DNA of 64,000 nucleotides from Desulfoscipio sp. XC116 (lineage in GTDB: Bacteria > Bacillota > Desulfotomaculia > Desulfotomaculales > Desulfallaceae), in contig NZ_CP156660.1 in NCBI RefSeq assembly GCF_039851975.1, positions 2,237,035 to 2,301,034 on the forward strand, read 5' to 3'. A program made the position numbers and the translations under genes. Shown here one piece after another: positions 46,738-54,813 of this stretch. The notes below the pieces were generated by a model, which was given only the letters and a program-made list of their open reading frames with translations, did not search any database and had not been told where the DNA came from. The stretch's first letter is position 1. Every line of letters starts with the position of its first letter.

Positions 46738-48120
46738 ATGAAAATTAATCGTTTTGTCCGCCCCGCCATGCAAGGAATAGTAATAGGCGGACTCATTACC
46801 GCGGTGCTTTGGCTAAACCAACCTATACACCTGCCCTATTTCAATCAACTGGAAGCAACGGCCCAGGCACAATCCCAAGACACCGAACAAACCCCCACTT
46901 TAAGGGAACAACCTGAAGTAAATAGCGCCGCCTTCAAGGGGCAGGGCAAGCTTGCCTTTATATCAAAAGGTTTGCTCTATGTCCTTGACGGCAGTACCTC
47001 AAAGGTAAAACAACTTACGGAATTCGGCAGTGCTCTGGAGCCCACTTGGTCTCATGACGGCGAATGGTTGGCTTTTAAACTTATAACCGATAAAAGCGCT
47101 ATGACCGGACCACTGTGGCTGGTTCGCAAGGACGGTACCCGGGCCCACCAGGTGCAAGGATTACCCGGAACAGTTATGACAGGGAAATTTGACTGGTCCC
47201 CCGCTTCTAACCTACTGGCCGTGAGCACGGAAGATGGTTTATGGTTGGTGCCGACGGAGGGCAAGCCCCACCGGCTTATTGCTAAACAGGGCGGTTATCC
47301 GACTTTCAGCTGGTCGCCCGATGGTAAGGCTTTAGCCTATAATGATACACTTCCTTATAAGGTGTACCATGCCGCTGATGATGTACTTTTAACTGTGGAT
47401 ATTAAGGGTGGACAACCGGTTAAACACTTGCAAACTTCCGGAGCGGGTATAACACTGGCCGGTTGGCAGCCGGACGGTAAGGGACTTCTTTATTGGGTGA
47501 ATCCCAGTCGTGGGGCTTCCGCCGCAACCGATGGCCTGGAGCTATGGAGCCTCCAACTGGCCGAGTCAAAGTCCAGCCCCCTTACAACAGGTTTACCCAA
47601 TAAAGAATGGCAGTCCTTTTCACCTCAGGGACAACTTCTGACAGTGGAAGGCAGCGATCGTATTGTCTGGGCTAACAAAAGCATTGCTGTAGTCGATCCG
47701 CGGACCGGTCGGCTGCAACATATAGCAAGCCCCGACGGTTGTGTTGCCATTGATCCTGACTTCTCACCCGACGGTAAAAATATAGCCTATGTTGCCGCCA
47801 AAAATCTGGGCAGAGATGTTTGGGGCTTTGATAAAACGGATGATCTTGATGCTTGGGTAAATTCGCGGACCCTTTATATAGCCAATGCCGACGGCTCTAA
47901 TGCCCGTGCCCTGCCAACAGCGGGACAGGGTATCTATCAACCTGCCTGGTCCAAAGATGGACGCCATATTTTATTTATCAAGGATAACGCTCTTTGGAGT
48001 ATCAATATAGAGGGCGGAAACCCCGAAAAAATATTTGAGCCGGTCTCTGAGCAAAAAGATCAGTTCGGTTTTTATGGCTTTACATCATACCAGGATACTT
48101 TTTCCTGGTTTAAAGGTTAA
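46738..48120 (+). CDS. Secreted/anchored TolB-like beta-propeller protein
   Basis: 460 residues. The N-terminal signal anchor (PAMQGIVIGGLITAVLWL) precedes a linker and then repeated PD40/WD40-like blades, each with a WSPD or SPDGK core (PTWSHDGEWLAF, FSWSPDGKALAYN, WQPDGKGLLYW, FSPDGKNIAYV, WSKDGRHILFI). It is probably outside the membrane. The AAGGAGG site is 10 bases before the ATG. It is third gene with the two-component system, so it may be a sensor accessory or the target output. Confidence 0.88.
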   Translation: MKINRFVRPAMQGIVIGGLITAVLWLNQPIHLPYFNQLEATAQAQSQDTEQTPTLREQPEVNSAAFKGQGKLAFISKGLLYVLDGSTSKVKQLTEFGSALEPTWSHDGEWLAFKLITDKSAMTGPLWLVRKDGTRAHQVQGLPGTVMTGKFDWSPASNLLAVSTEDGLWLVPTEGKPHRLIAKQGGYPTFSWSPDGKALAYNDTLPYKVYHAADDVLLTVDIKGGQPVKHLQTSGAGITLAGWQPDGKGLLYWVNPSRGASAATDGLELWSLQLAESKSSPLTTGLPNKEWQSFSPQGQLLTVEGSDRIVWANKSIAVVDPRTGRLQHIASPDGCVAIDPDFSPDGKNIAYVAAKNLGRDVWGFDKTDDLDAWVNSRTLYIANADGSNARALPTAGQGIYQPAWSKDGRHILFIKDNALWSINIEGGNPEKIFEPVSEQKDQFGFYGFTSYQDTFSWFKG

Positions 48121-48188
48121 TATCTAACAAGGGAGATCTACATAAAAAATTAGCCTTAGCACTGTGTTGCCGGTCACTATTCAACCGA

Positions 48189-48345
48189 CAGCAGAACCAA
48201 CGGAAATCGATGGCTCTCGCTAGGAGGACAAAGCTCTACGAGAGAGCAAACTGAGCGCCTAACGGGGTTCTGCCGGGGATAGCGAAGGGGTGACCTAGTT
48301 TGCCTGCCCCTCCGCTATCCCTGGCATCTATCCCGGAGGAGAACA
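48189..48345. other. Highly structured intergenic element
   Basis: GCAGAACC (48190) pairs with GGGGTTCTGC and encloses a GGCTCTCG/CGAGAGAGC hairpin. Right after it, GGGGATAGCG-AGGGG pairs with CCCCT-CGCTATCCC to make a stem of about 14 bp. It is GC-rich in an AT-rich gap and has no open frame. It could be a structured RNA, such as an omega/HEARO-like relic or a new motif, or a mobile-element end. I cannot assign it. Confidence 0.5.
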
Positions 48346-48437
48346 AAAGCGTAAAACTCAATTACTTGTTTTTTACATGGCCGTCTCTGATTCTATCTTA
48401 TCACCAAAGTATATGGTAAATGGGAGATGCAATTTTT

Positions 48438-48500
48438 CTAATATTTAACTGGCATAGTCTACTTTTTGGCTGTCTCAACAGTGGCCAGTTAAATATTTTT
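48438..48500 (+). terminator. Long inverted repeat with T-run
   Basis: AATATTTAACTGGC and its exact complement (14 bp arms) flank a ~30-nt loop, followed by TTTTTTTC on the plus strand. It is plausibly the end of the transcript from the two-component/propeller operon or from the structured element. Confidence 0.55.
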
Positions 48501-48825
48501 TTCAGTGCATCGTCTGTTGGATAGGCAGTTTAGTTTTGGTTACCTTTTCAGTAGTTGCCTGTGATAACCCTTAATGATAGTGGTAGTATAAATCATTTTG
48601 TTGCAACAGCAATATTAAAAAATGATCACTATCTTAATATCATCGGGTGTGACCCTTTTAAGGGCTAGCTAGGCAATCAATGCAACATCATGGCCTGAAC
48701 GAAGTGAAAGCTAGTGCGCAGGTCAAGTATTAAGCACTTATAGGGCTGGGTCAAGACCACCCCTTTTAGAAGTGGTCTTAACTCTGTCTCAACCTTATAC
48801 TTTCTAAATATTAGATTTTAGCACT
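48501..48825. other. Non-coding gap with two inverted repeats
   Basis: Contains a GATAGTG...CACTATC inverted repeat with a nested ATCATTTT/AAAATGAT pair (48573-48634) and an AAGACCAC/GTGGTCTT hairpin (about 48754-48780). No gene is supported. Confidence 0.4.
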
Positions 48826-49022
48826 TTAAAACTTTAAAGAAGCATACACTTGAGCATTGCCAATATAGGATTTCTCCAAAATATATCTTCTGCCATCTGG
48901 TGTAGGGACTTTTTTGGGCCATTCTTCTCTTGTAACGTTGTTCCCATTAGTAAAACTAACCCAGGTATTGGCACTGTTTTTATATTTCATTTCGGATGCA
49001 AATACTTGATTATGCTTTACAC
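48826..49022 (-). pseudogene. C-terminal part of the transposon-split orphan-family gene
   Basis: 64 codons beginning at KHNQVFASEMKYKN and ending VYASLKF. They align with the last ~65 residues of the intact paralogue at 61537-62199 (NIQYRNSSGTWVT, GKIIASLKR). The N-terminal part lies at 52009-52471, beyond the transposon. Joining the two at the shared SV codons gives about 218 residues, against 220 in the paralogue, so the gene was intact until insertion. The longer open frame through the transposon end is artefactual. Confidence 0.88.
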
Positions 49023-49199
49023 TGTTCCTGCCGCCCTGTAATGCCCGAAAGCTGATGGTGTTGCCTGTCCAGAAGTTGCCATATATAATGACCATATCAT
49101 GAAGAAAGGAAAGACGCCCCTTTTTTTGGTGTACTGCTGCAGCAACAGCAATACCAGGGGCGCCACCACGTATGGTCATTTTAACAGAATATGAGCTAA

Positions 49200-49721
49200 T
49201 TGAAAACCTTGAAAAAAGTGTTTTTTGTAAAGAGCGCGGAGCAGATTCCCTGTCCCTGTTGTAACGGGCCACTGGATGTCATCGGCAGCCGGCAACGCAA
49301 GTACATAAATGGCCTTGGCGATCAGATCGTGCTCATCATTCGCCGGCTCCGTTGTGAACACTGCCGTCGGATCCATCACGAACTTCCGGATATACTCGTC
49401 CCGTACAAACGCCACAGCAGAAAAAGCATTGAGGCGGTCATAGCCGGAGACACCGCACTGACCGTCACCGCTGACGAATCCACATTAGGCCGTTGGCGCA
49501 GTTGGTTTAGTGAAATGTATTATCACTTCCTGGGTTGCCTGGCCTCCATCGCTACCTTACTCGGTAACCAATCTGTGAAAGAATCGTCCTGTCTTTCCCA
49601 GTCTGCGCTCACAAGGATTTGGGACTATGTTGGCAACGCCACCGGCTGGCTGGCCAGAGTTGTCCGATCAGTGGCAAACACAAATTGTTGGGTACATACC
49701 CGTTCTGCATTCCCGTCCTGA
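49200..49721 (+). CDS. DUF6431-like zinc-finger protein of the transposon
   Basis: 173 residues. Two CxxC pairs, CPCC near 18 and CEHC near 52, are followed by RRIHHELPDILVPYKRH, a block I associate with the DUF6431 family. A helical region follows, then an Ala/Ser-rich end. The TTG start has no good ribosome site. The position just inside the left end suggests a role in end recognition or regulation (inference). Confidence 0.7.
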   Translation: MKTLKKVFFVKSAEQIPCPCCNGPLDVIGSRQRKYINGLGDQIVLIIRRLRCEHCRRIHHELPDILVPYKRHSRKSIEAVIAGDTALTVTADESTLGRWRSWFSEMYYHFLGCLASIATLLGNQSVKESSCLSQSALTRIWDYVGNATGWLARVVRSVANTNCWVHTRSAFPS

Positions 49722-49738
49722 CGGTCAGGATATAAACT

Positions 49739-49773
49739 CATGCTAAGCCTAAAAATTAGGGGGTTTTAGCATG
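49739..49773 (+). promoter_or_regulatory. Hairpin covering the transposase start codon
   Basis: CATGCTAA and TTAGCATG pair across a loop that contains the AGGGGG ribosome site. The transposase ATG (49771) lies in the 3' arm. The structure could hold back translation. Confidence 0.55.
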
Positions 49774-51123
49774 AAAGACCAACAAAAGGCCGAAGAGATT
49801 GCCGCTCAGCGGATGCAACTACTATCCCCGCTGCTAGCGGACGGGCTTGATGCGGCCAAAATCAGGGAAATTAAGAAAGATATCTGCCAGCAGACCGGAC
49901 TATCCGAGCGTACGCTGCGCAGATACCTGGCCCAGTACCGGGCAGTCGGCTTTAGGGGACTAAAACCTAAAGGCAAAGGCCGGCAAACCGAAGAAGCTAT
50001 ACCATCAAATATCCTAACTCAGGCCATCCTGTTGCGTCGTGAGGTGCCCGGTCGCAGCATCGCTCAGATCATTCAGATTATGGAATGGGAAGGGCTGATC
50101 CAGGAAGGGCGGATTAAACGCAGCACCCTGCAGGAGAAGTTGGCCGAGAAAGGCTACAGCACAAGACAGATGCGCATGTACTCCGACAGCGGCGTGGCGG
50201 CTCGGCGATTCCAAAAGAAGCACCGCAACCAGCTCGTACATTCCGACATCAAATACGGCCCCTACCTGCCAATCGGCAAGGATGGCGCTAAAAAGCAGGT
50301 CTACCTGGTCACCTTCATCGACGATGCCACCCGCTTTGTGCTGCACGGCGAGTTCTACCCGACGCTGGATCAGGTCATTGTAGAAGATTGCTTCCGTAAA
50401 GCGATTCACAAATACGGAGTTCCCGAAGCGGTATATTTCGACAACGGTAGCCAGTATCGCACTAAATGGATGCATCGCACCTGCAGCAAATTAGGCACCC
50501 GGCTAGTATTTGCAAAACCGTACTCTCCGGAGGCAACCGGTAAAGTAGAAAGGTTTAACCGGGTGGTGGACGCCTTCTTAGGCGAGGCCAAACTGGAAAA
50601 ACCACAATCGCTGGACAAGTTAAATGAGCTGTTTTGGGTCTGGCTGGAGGAGTGCTACCACAACAAGCCGCATTCCGGGCTAGATGGTAGCGCCAGCCCG
50701 CATGCTGCCTACCGCAGTGACAACAAGGCACTAAGGTATTTGGATCCACAAACCATCGCTAACGCCTTTTTGCACTGTGAAAAACGGAAAGTGGACAAGG
50801 CTGGCTGCATCAGCTTTAACGGCAATAAGTACGAAGTCGGGCTGCCGTTTATCGGGTGTAAAGTGCAAGTCATCTACGACCCCGCTAACATCACTGAACT
50901 GACTATTGAATATGAAGGGCACGCACCCTGGACAGCTAGGCAGTTAGTAATCGGCCAGCGAGCCGGGAAACGCCCCCCGCTGCCGGAACACCTGCAGCCC
51001 AAGCCCGCCGAATCGTCGCGACTCCTGGCTGCAGCCGCCCTGAAAAACCAGCAGCGTAAAGAGCAGCAGGCTCCAGCCATTTCTTTTAGAGCCGTGAACA
51101 AGGAGGATAACAGTCATGTTTGA
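49771..51123 (+). CDS. DDE transposase (integrase core, rve type)
   Basis: 450 residues. N-terminal HTH (TGLSERTLRRYLAQYR, about 48-63) and a second HTH (RSIAQIIQIMEWEG). The retroviral-integrase-like core has the first aspartate in HSDIKYGP (near 154), the second in YFDNGSQYR (near 230), and the glutamate in GKVERFNRVV (near 265). A Mu-like beta-barrel and a basic Gln-rich tail follow. It overlaps the ATPase gene by 8 bases. Full length, so potentially active. Confidence 0.92.
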   Translation: MKDQQKAEEIAAQRMQLLSPLLADGLDAAKIREIKKDICQQTGLSERTLRRYLAQYRAVGFRGLKPKGKGRQTEEAIPSNILTQAILLRREVPGRSIAQIIQIMEWEGLIQEGRIKRSTLQEKLAEKGYSTRQMRMYSDSGVAARRFQKKHRNQLVHSDIKYGPYLPIGKDGAKKQVYLVTFIDDATRFVLHGEFYPTLDQVIVEDCFRKAIHKYGVPEAVYFDNGSQYRTKWMHRTCSKLGTRLVFAKPYSPEATGKVERFNRVVDAFLGEAKLEKPQSLDKLNELFWVWLEECYHNKPHSGLDGSASPHAAYRSDNKALRYLDPQTIANAFLHCEKRKVDKAGCISFNGNKYEVGLPFIGCKVQVIYDPANITELTIEYEGHAPWTARQLVIGQRAGKRPPLPEHLQPKPAESSRLLAAAALKNQQRKEQQAPAISFRAVNKEDNSHV

Positions 51124-51916
51124 ATCCTTCTACGGCCTGTCTAAAACACCGTTCTCCCGGGACATCCCAACGGATCAGTTGTACCAATCGCTGATGCTAG
51201 ATGAGACACTGGGCCGATTGGAATATGCCGCCCGTAGGCAACTTTTCGCCGTGGTTACCGGTGACTGCGGTACCGGTAAAACAACCACCATCCGCCTGTT
51301 CAAGGCCTCTTTAAATCCGGCCATGTTCATGGTGATGTATCTGGCGGACTCCAAACTTACCCCCCGGCATTTCTACAAGGGCCTATTGGAACAGCTAGGC
51401 TGTGAAGCCAAGTTTTATCGCGGCGACGCCAAGCGCCAGTTGCACCGGGAAGTCGAACTCATGCGCGGTATTCAGCAACTGCAGCCGGTTGTTATCGTAG
51501 ACGAAGCGCATCTTTTGGACAAAGAAATGCTGGAAGAGGTACGATTCTTGTTGAACTTTAAAATGGATGCCCAAAGTCCTATGGCCCTGATCTTGGTGGG
51601 TCAGAGCGAACTGTGGGATAAGTTCCAGCTTCAAGCGTACGCCGCCATCCGCCAACGGATCGACCTGCAGTGTAAACTGCCGCACCTGGACCGTTCCCAA
51701 GTCGGGGAATATATTAATCGGCACCTGGCTTATGCCGGCGCCGAACACGATATCTTTTCAGATAATGCGGTTGATCAGGTGTTCCGGTATTCCAGCGGTG
51801 CAGTCAGGCTTGTTAACAAAGTCTGCACCCATTGCTTGCTCTATGGAGCTCAAAACGGTCGTCGGATTATTGATGATCACATGGTGAAGTTGGTTATCCA
51901 GGGAGAATTGTTATAA
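51116..51916 (+). CDS. ExeA/TniB-like AAA ATPase of the transposon
   Basis: 266 residues. The N-terminal FYGLSKTPFSRDIPTDQLY block, Walker A GDCGTGKTT near 48, Walker B VVIVDEAHLLD near 128 and sensor-1 LILVGQSEL identify the ExeA/TniB group. In ATPase-assisted transposons such proteins choose the target and activate the transposase. Translation is coupled by the 8-base overlap with the transposase gene. Confidence 0.92.
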   Translation: MFESFYGLSKTPFSRDIPTDQLYQSLMLDETLGRLEYAARRQLFAVVTGDCGTGKTTTIRLFKASLNPAMFMVMYLADSKLTPRHFYKGLLEQLGCEAKFYRGDAKRQLHREVELMRGIQQLQPVVIVDEAHLLDKEMLEEVRFLLNFKMDAQSPMALILVGQSELWDKFQLQAYAAIRQRIDLQCKLPHLDRSQVGEYINRHLAYAGAEHDIFSDNAVDQVFRYSSGAVRLVNKVCTHCLLYGAQNGRRIIDDHMVKLVIQGELL

Positions 51917-52008
51917 TTCTCCCTTCCCCGGGCCGGTGGGCACTAAGTCCGTCAATTCACGGACAACTAACACCGTCTATTGCTGGACGTTACAGATCGT
52001 CAGTAACA

Positions 52009-52471
52009 TTACACTCCAAATCGCTAACGGAACAGCAACTCCAGTTGATTGATAAGACGCAATAATTAAACGAGCTTCGTTGCTATAACTGCCACTTGGT
52101 AAAGTATTGTTAAAAGTCCTAACCGGGCTGTCATTTACTTTAAAAACTACTTTGTCCTGACTATCTCTTTCTATAGATATTTTTACGGTAGTTCCATCAG
52201 CATATAAACTACCATATTTCGGAACTCCTTCTCCGTTAGAGAAAACACGCCATTTTAACACGCCGTTTTGTTTCCAACCATCTTGATCTTTACAGGATAA
52301 GCCACATTCATAGGTACCAATGCCAACATAAAAATTAATATAGTCCCATATTAATGGTAACGTTTTAGCAGGACTGCCACTTGGTAGAGTTATTTTTGCT
52401 TGAAAACCTTTATCGGCAAGATTACCTGTTTTAATTTTAACTAATTTAGCATACTCAGTAGTCTCACTCAT
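52009..52471 (-). pseudogene. N-terminal part of the transposon-split orphan-family gene
   Basis: 154 codons from ATG to PLAIWSV, after which the frame enters the transposon and stops within about ten codons. It aligns with the N-terminal 155 residues of the paralogue at 61537: TEYAKLVK vs TEYAKVIR, INFYVGIGTYECGLS vs INFYLAVIGSSTGYECGLS, and ARLIIAS vs ARLIIAA. There is no signal peptide or membrane segment; the composition suggests an all-beta fold. AAGGAGA lies 8 bases before the ATG, and promoter P1 lies 45 bases before it. Confidence 0.88.
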
Positions 52472-52515
52472 TTACCGCATCTCCTTTTTATTTCTATTTA
52501 GCCGGCTATGTATAA

Positions 52516-52544
52516 TAAAGACAAAAAAATGGTTGAAATGTAAA
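52516..52544 (-). promoter_or_regulatory. Regulon promoter P1
   Basis: TTTACA (52539-52544), 16 bp, GTCTTTA (52516-52522), continuing TTAT. It lies 45 bases before the split orphan-family gene. Confidence 0.75.
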
Positions 52545-52550
52545 CGTTGG

Positions 52551-52594
52551 TCACCAAAAAAAAATTAAGCCCGTTTACATCCGAGCTTAATTTA
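52551..52594 (-). terminator. Terminator of the gene at 52666
   Basis: An AATTAAGC/GCTTAATT stem, followed by about ten T on the minus strand. It separates the copper-amine-oxidase-N-like gene from promoter P1. Confidence 0.75.
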
Positions 52595-52665
52595 AGAGAA
52601 GTTACCATATTTGAAGTTATGTGCGAAACTCATATATCATTTAGCATACGGCTTGAACATCCGTT

Positions 52666-53826
52666 TTATGGAGTCAGCTTTTCATGGCTCTGGCTTGTTA
52701 AACTGACTTTGTAACGCCCAGTGTTATTTCTTTTCTCTTTAAAGTCGCTAGTACCTAAACTATAAAAACCGGAAATATAAATACCATCATCTTTAATTTG
52801 CCAATTATCCCTTTCAGCCGTAAAACTACCAATGGGCCCTTCCTTCAAGATGCAACCATAAACATATCCCTTTACGCCTATATATTCACTACTATAATCT
52901 TGTAGACTTAATTTCAGCAAATTACTGTGTTCATCTACAGCAAACCACTGGTCGATTCCCGGACCACTAACTAAAATATACATATAATCATTGGTAAACT
53001 TTATATCAAAAATTGCTTCAGAATAAATTAGCTTTAGTTTTCCATCTTTAAACAAATAAATGTAATCATAAGGGGCTCCTTCTGGCTCATTATGGAAGAC
53101 CAAGTATTCTTTTCCTGAAATATTGTACCAATGACATGGGGCACCTTCATACGGATTATAACTTTTAAAATGATATTCACTAATACCACTACCCCAATTT
53201 TTCAAATACAGTTCTCCATCATTCTTATAATAAACAAGTAAGATGTTGTCTGCATATAAGATTTTTTTACCTTCAATAACCCAGGAAAATAGCGTATAAT
53301 AGCTATTATAATCATAATTTTCAATCCATTCAGGAGAGCCGGCTATAATAATTAGGTTATAATCTTGAATATAACTCACCGATTTTCCTAAAGCTTCACC
53401 AATAGCCCGCAAAGGTAAACAAGTACGGCCACTGTAGGTTTTAGCTGCTACGTCTAACTCTTTTTTGGCCCCATTAACATACATGTTCTTGCTGCCTAAG
53501 AAAAGTTCTAATTTTTGACTATTTAGCATTACAGTAACCTTATTATCTTGCGAAGTCCAATCCACCTTAGCGCCGAAAGCTTCGCCAATTGTGCGCAGTG
53601 GAGCCATGGTACGGCCATATTCAACAAATGGCTTATCTCCACTGGCCTCATTACCGTTTACAAAGAATCTCTCTTGTCCTATCTCCATAATGATAATACC
53701 GGTAAAATCTTCTTTCGATAAATTCATGTTGTAATCAAAGAGGGAAGCTGCATGCGCAATAGGTGAAAAGATAGCAAATAAGCCCCAAAAAGCAATGAAC
53801 ATAAAACCCATATATTTCCCCACCAT
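52666..53826 (-). CDS. Secreted protein with copper-amine-oxidase N-terminal-like domain, copy 1
   Basis: 386 residues from the ATG at 53824-53826 (GAGGAGA 5-8 bases upstream). The signal peptide FMFIAFWGLFAIFSPIAHA ends at AHA. Two ~60-residue stalk repeats follow, of the type named copper amine oxidase N: FVEYGRTMAPLRTIGEAFGA then RTCLPLRAIGEALGKSV. The rest (about 170-386) is rich in Tyr and Asp and looks like a beta-propeller/DUF5050-like sensor fold. This domain name does not imply oxidase activity. A weak GTCTTTT sits upstream without a matching -35. Confidence 0.82.
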   Translation of the reverse strand: MVGKYMGFMFIAFWGLFAIFSPIAHAASLFDYNMNLSKEDFTGIIIMEIGQERFFVNGNEASGDKPFVEYGRTMAPLRTIGEAFGAKVDWTSQDNKVTVMLNSQKLELFLGSKNMYVNGAKKELDVAAKTYSGRTCLPLRAIGEALGKSVSYIQDYNLIIIAGSPEWIENYDYNSYYTLFSWVIEGKKILYADNILLVYYKNDGELYLKNWGSGISEYHFKSYNPYEGAPCHWYNISGKEYLVFHNEPEGAPYDYIYLFKDGKLKLIYSEAIFDIKFTNDYMYILVSGPGIDQWFAVDEHSNLLKLSLQDYSSEYIGVKGYVYGCILKEGPIGSFTAERDNWQIKDDGIYISGFYSLGTSDFKEKRNNTGRYKVSLTSQSHEKLTP

Positions 53827-53908
53827 ATCCTTCTCCTCTACTATTTTTTTCAACTTTAACATAAAAGACTAAAATAAAATATTTAATTGATAATTATAGC
53901 CAACTAAT

Positions 53909-54343
53909 TCAATATGTTGACGTAGCGGAATGTAATGATTGAGTTTCCAACAAATTACCAGAAGCATTATAAACTTTAGCGGTAGCACATACCTGATAGG
54001 TGCCTCTAGCAACGTAATAATCCTCTTCTATATCGGCGATGGAGACCCCGGTCGCTGACGCAGACCATGTCTTAATTGTGCTCCAGCCACTGCCGGTAGA
54101 CTTTTGCAATTTGACAGTCAGCTTTGTTGTGTGCGAACTATTGTAAGCTGAAGCAAGCCCCATGCAGGTGGCTTTTCCCGACGAATTGATAGATAAGCCT
54201 GGACTTAACAATGAAATGTACGTGAATTGAGGAGTTATTAACTCTTGGGTCTTTACTTCTTTTGTCCCGTCAACCGCATAAGCAGGGATGATGGAAAAGA
54301 CAGCCATAAGGACAAAAATACCCATGCAAATAGATCTTTTCAT
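53909..54343 (-). CDS. Small secreted protein (DUF6147-like), copy 1
   Basis: 144 residues from the ATG at 54341-54343 (GGGAGG upstream). The signal peptide (ICMGIFVLMAVFSIIPAYA) ends AYA. The mature part has PQFTYISLLSPGLSINSSGKATC and Ser/Thr-rich beta strands (TTKLTVKLQKSTGSGWSTI, GTYQVCATAKVY), resembling clostridial proteins listed as DUF6147 (from memory, unsure). A truncated paralogue lies at 63438. Its expected regulon promoter is missing; the nearest upstream one (P2) is on the far side of the IS110 gene. Confidence 0.78.
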   Translation of the reverse strand: MKRSICMGIFVLMAVFSIIPAYAVDGTKEVKTQELITPQFTYISLLSPGLSINSSGKATCMGLASAYNSSHTTKLTVKLQKSTGSGWSTIKTWSASATGVSIADIEEDYYVARGTYQVCATAKVYNASGNLLETQSLHSATSTY

Positions 54344-54813
54344 AAAATAAGAACCTCCCTTAATAATCTTCAATTATCTTTAAATACCTTCGTTTTTCTT
54401 AGTTTTTCAATTTGTGCTTGGAGAGCTCGTCTCTTGTTATTTACATCAATGTGTAATTCTGGATGATGGCGTGTGACCTTCACCAAGGCCGCGTGTTTTT
54501 TGTATTGTGGCCAGTGGGATTCCACACCATCTCCCGGCAGCAAACCTCCCATGTCTTCCTGGGTCTCCGCCCGAAATTCCTTCGTCCTGCCTATCCAAGA
54601 GGTGGAACGTCAGTCATGCTCCTTAACCGGGTCTTTGCCCTAATGGAAAAATTCAACCTGACTGTCCCGGCTCTCCGTTCTCAAGGTGCGTTATAAAGCA
54701 TGTGGATAATGTTTGGGTCATTCACATCATCGTCTGGATGGGCTGCGGCACTCTCCACTCGGCGATGATGTGCTTATGTTGTTTCTATGTTTTGTTAGGA
54801 TGTCTCTACGTCT
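54344..54813. other. Gap between DUF6147 gene and IS110 transposase
   Basis: 470 bases. A minus-strand open stretch (54370-54552) ends in a basic, coiled-coil-like HIDVNNKRRALQAQIEKLRK segment with no start signal, possibly a gene relic. The plus strand has a Pro-rich open frame that I do not trust. One end of the IS110 element should fall here, but I cannot place it. Confidence 0.4.

Larger units (their letters stand above)
49023..52008 (+). mobile_element. Three-gene DDE transposon inserted in a host gene
   Basis: 2,986 bp bounded by imperfect terminal inverted repeats (TGTT...; 27 of the first 40 positions match, further matches to ~48) and by TTACAC on each side, read as a target duplication. 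The ends were fixed by the split host gene on both sides. It encodes a zinc-finger DUF6431-like protein, a DDE integrase-type transposase and an AAA ATPase, in order. ATPase-assisted transposition is known for IS21, Tn7 and Tn5053 relatives. I cannot name the IS family from memory. Confidence 0.88.

Noticed and set aside
48254-48264. GCCTAAC resembling an integron attC inverse core site
   Set aside because: No matching GTTRRRY core 60-130 bases away and no integrase or cassette array.
49023-49272. Reading the 148-codon frame ending at 48826 as an intact gene
   Set aside because: Its first ~83 codons lie inside the transposon end; only the last 64 match the paralogue.
53855-53890. GTCTTTT upstream of the copper-amine-oxidase-N-like gene as a tenth regulon promoter
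   Set aside because: The hexamer 16 bp upstream (TCAATT) does not fit KTTRCA.
54370-54552. 60-codon minus-strand frame before the DUF6147 gene
   Set aside because: No start signal. The coiled-coil-like end may be a relic, but a gene cannot be supported.
54463-54696. 77-codon plus-strand open frame next to IS110
   Set aside because: No ribosome site, no recognisable motif, and composition unlike neighbours; probably chance or relic.
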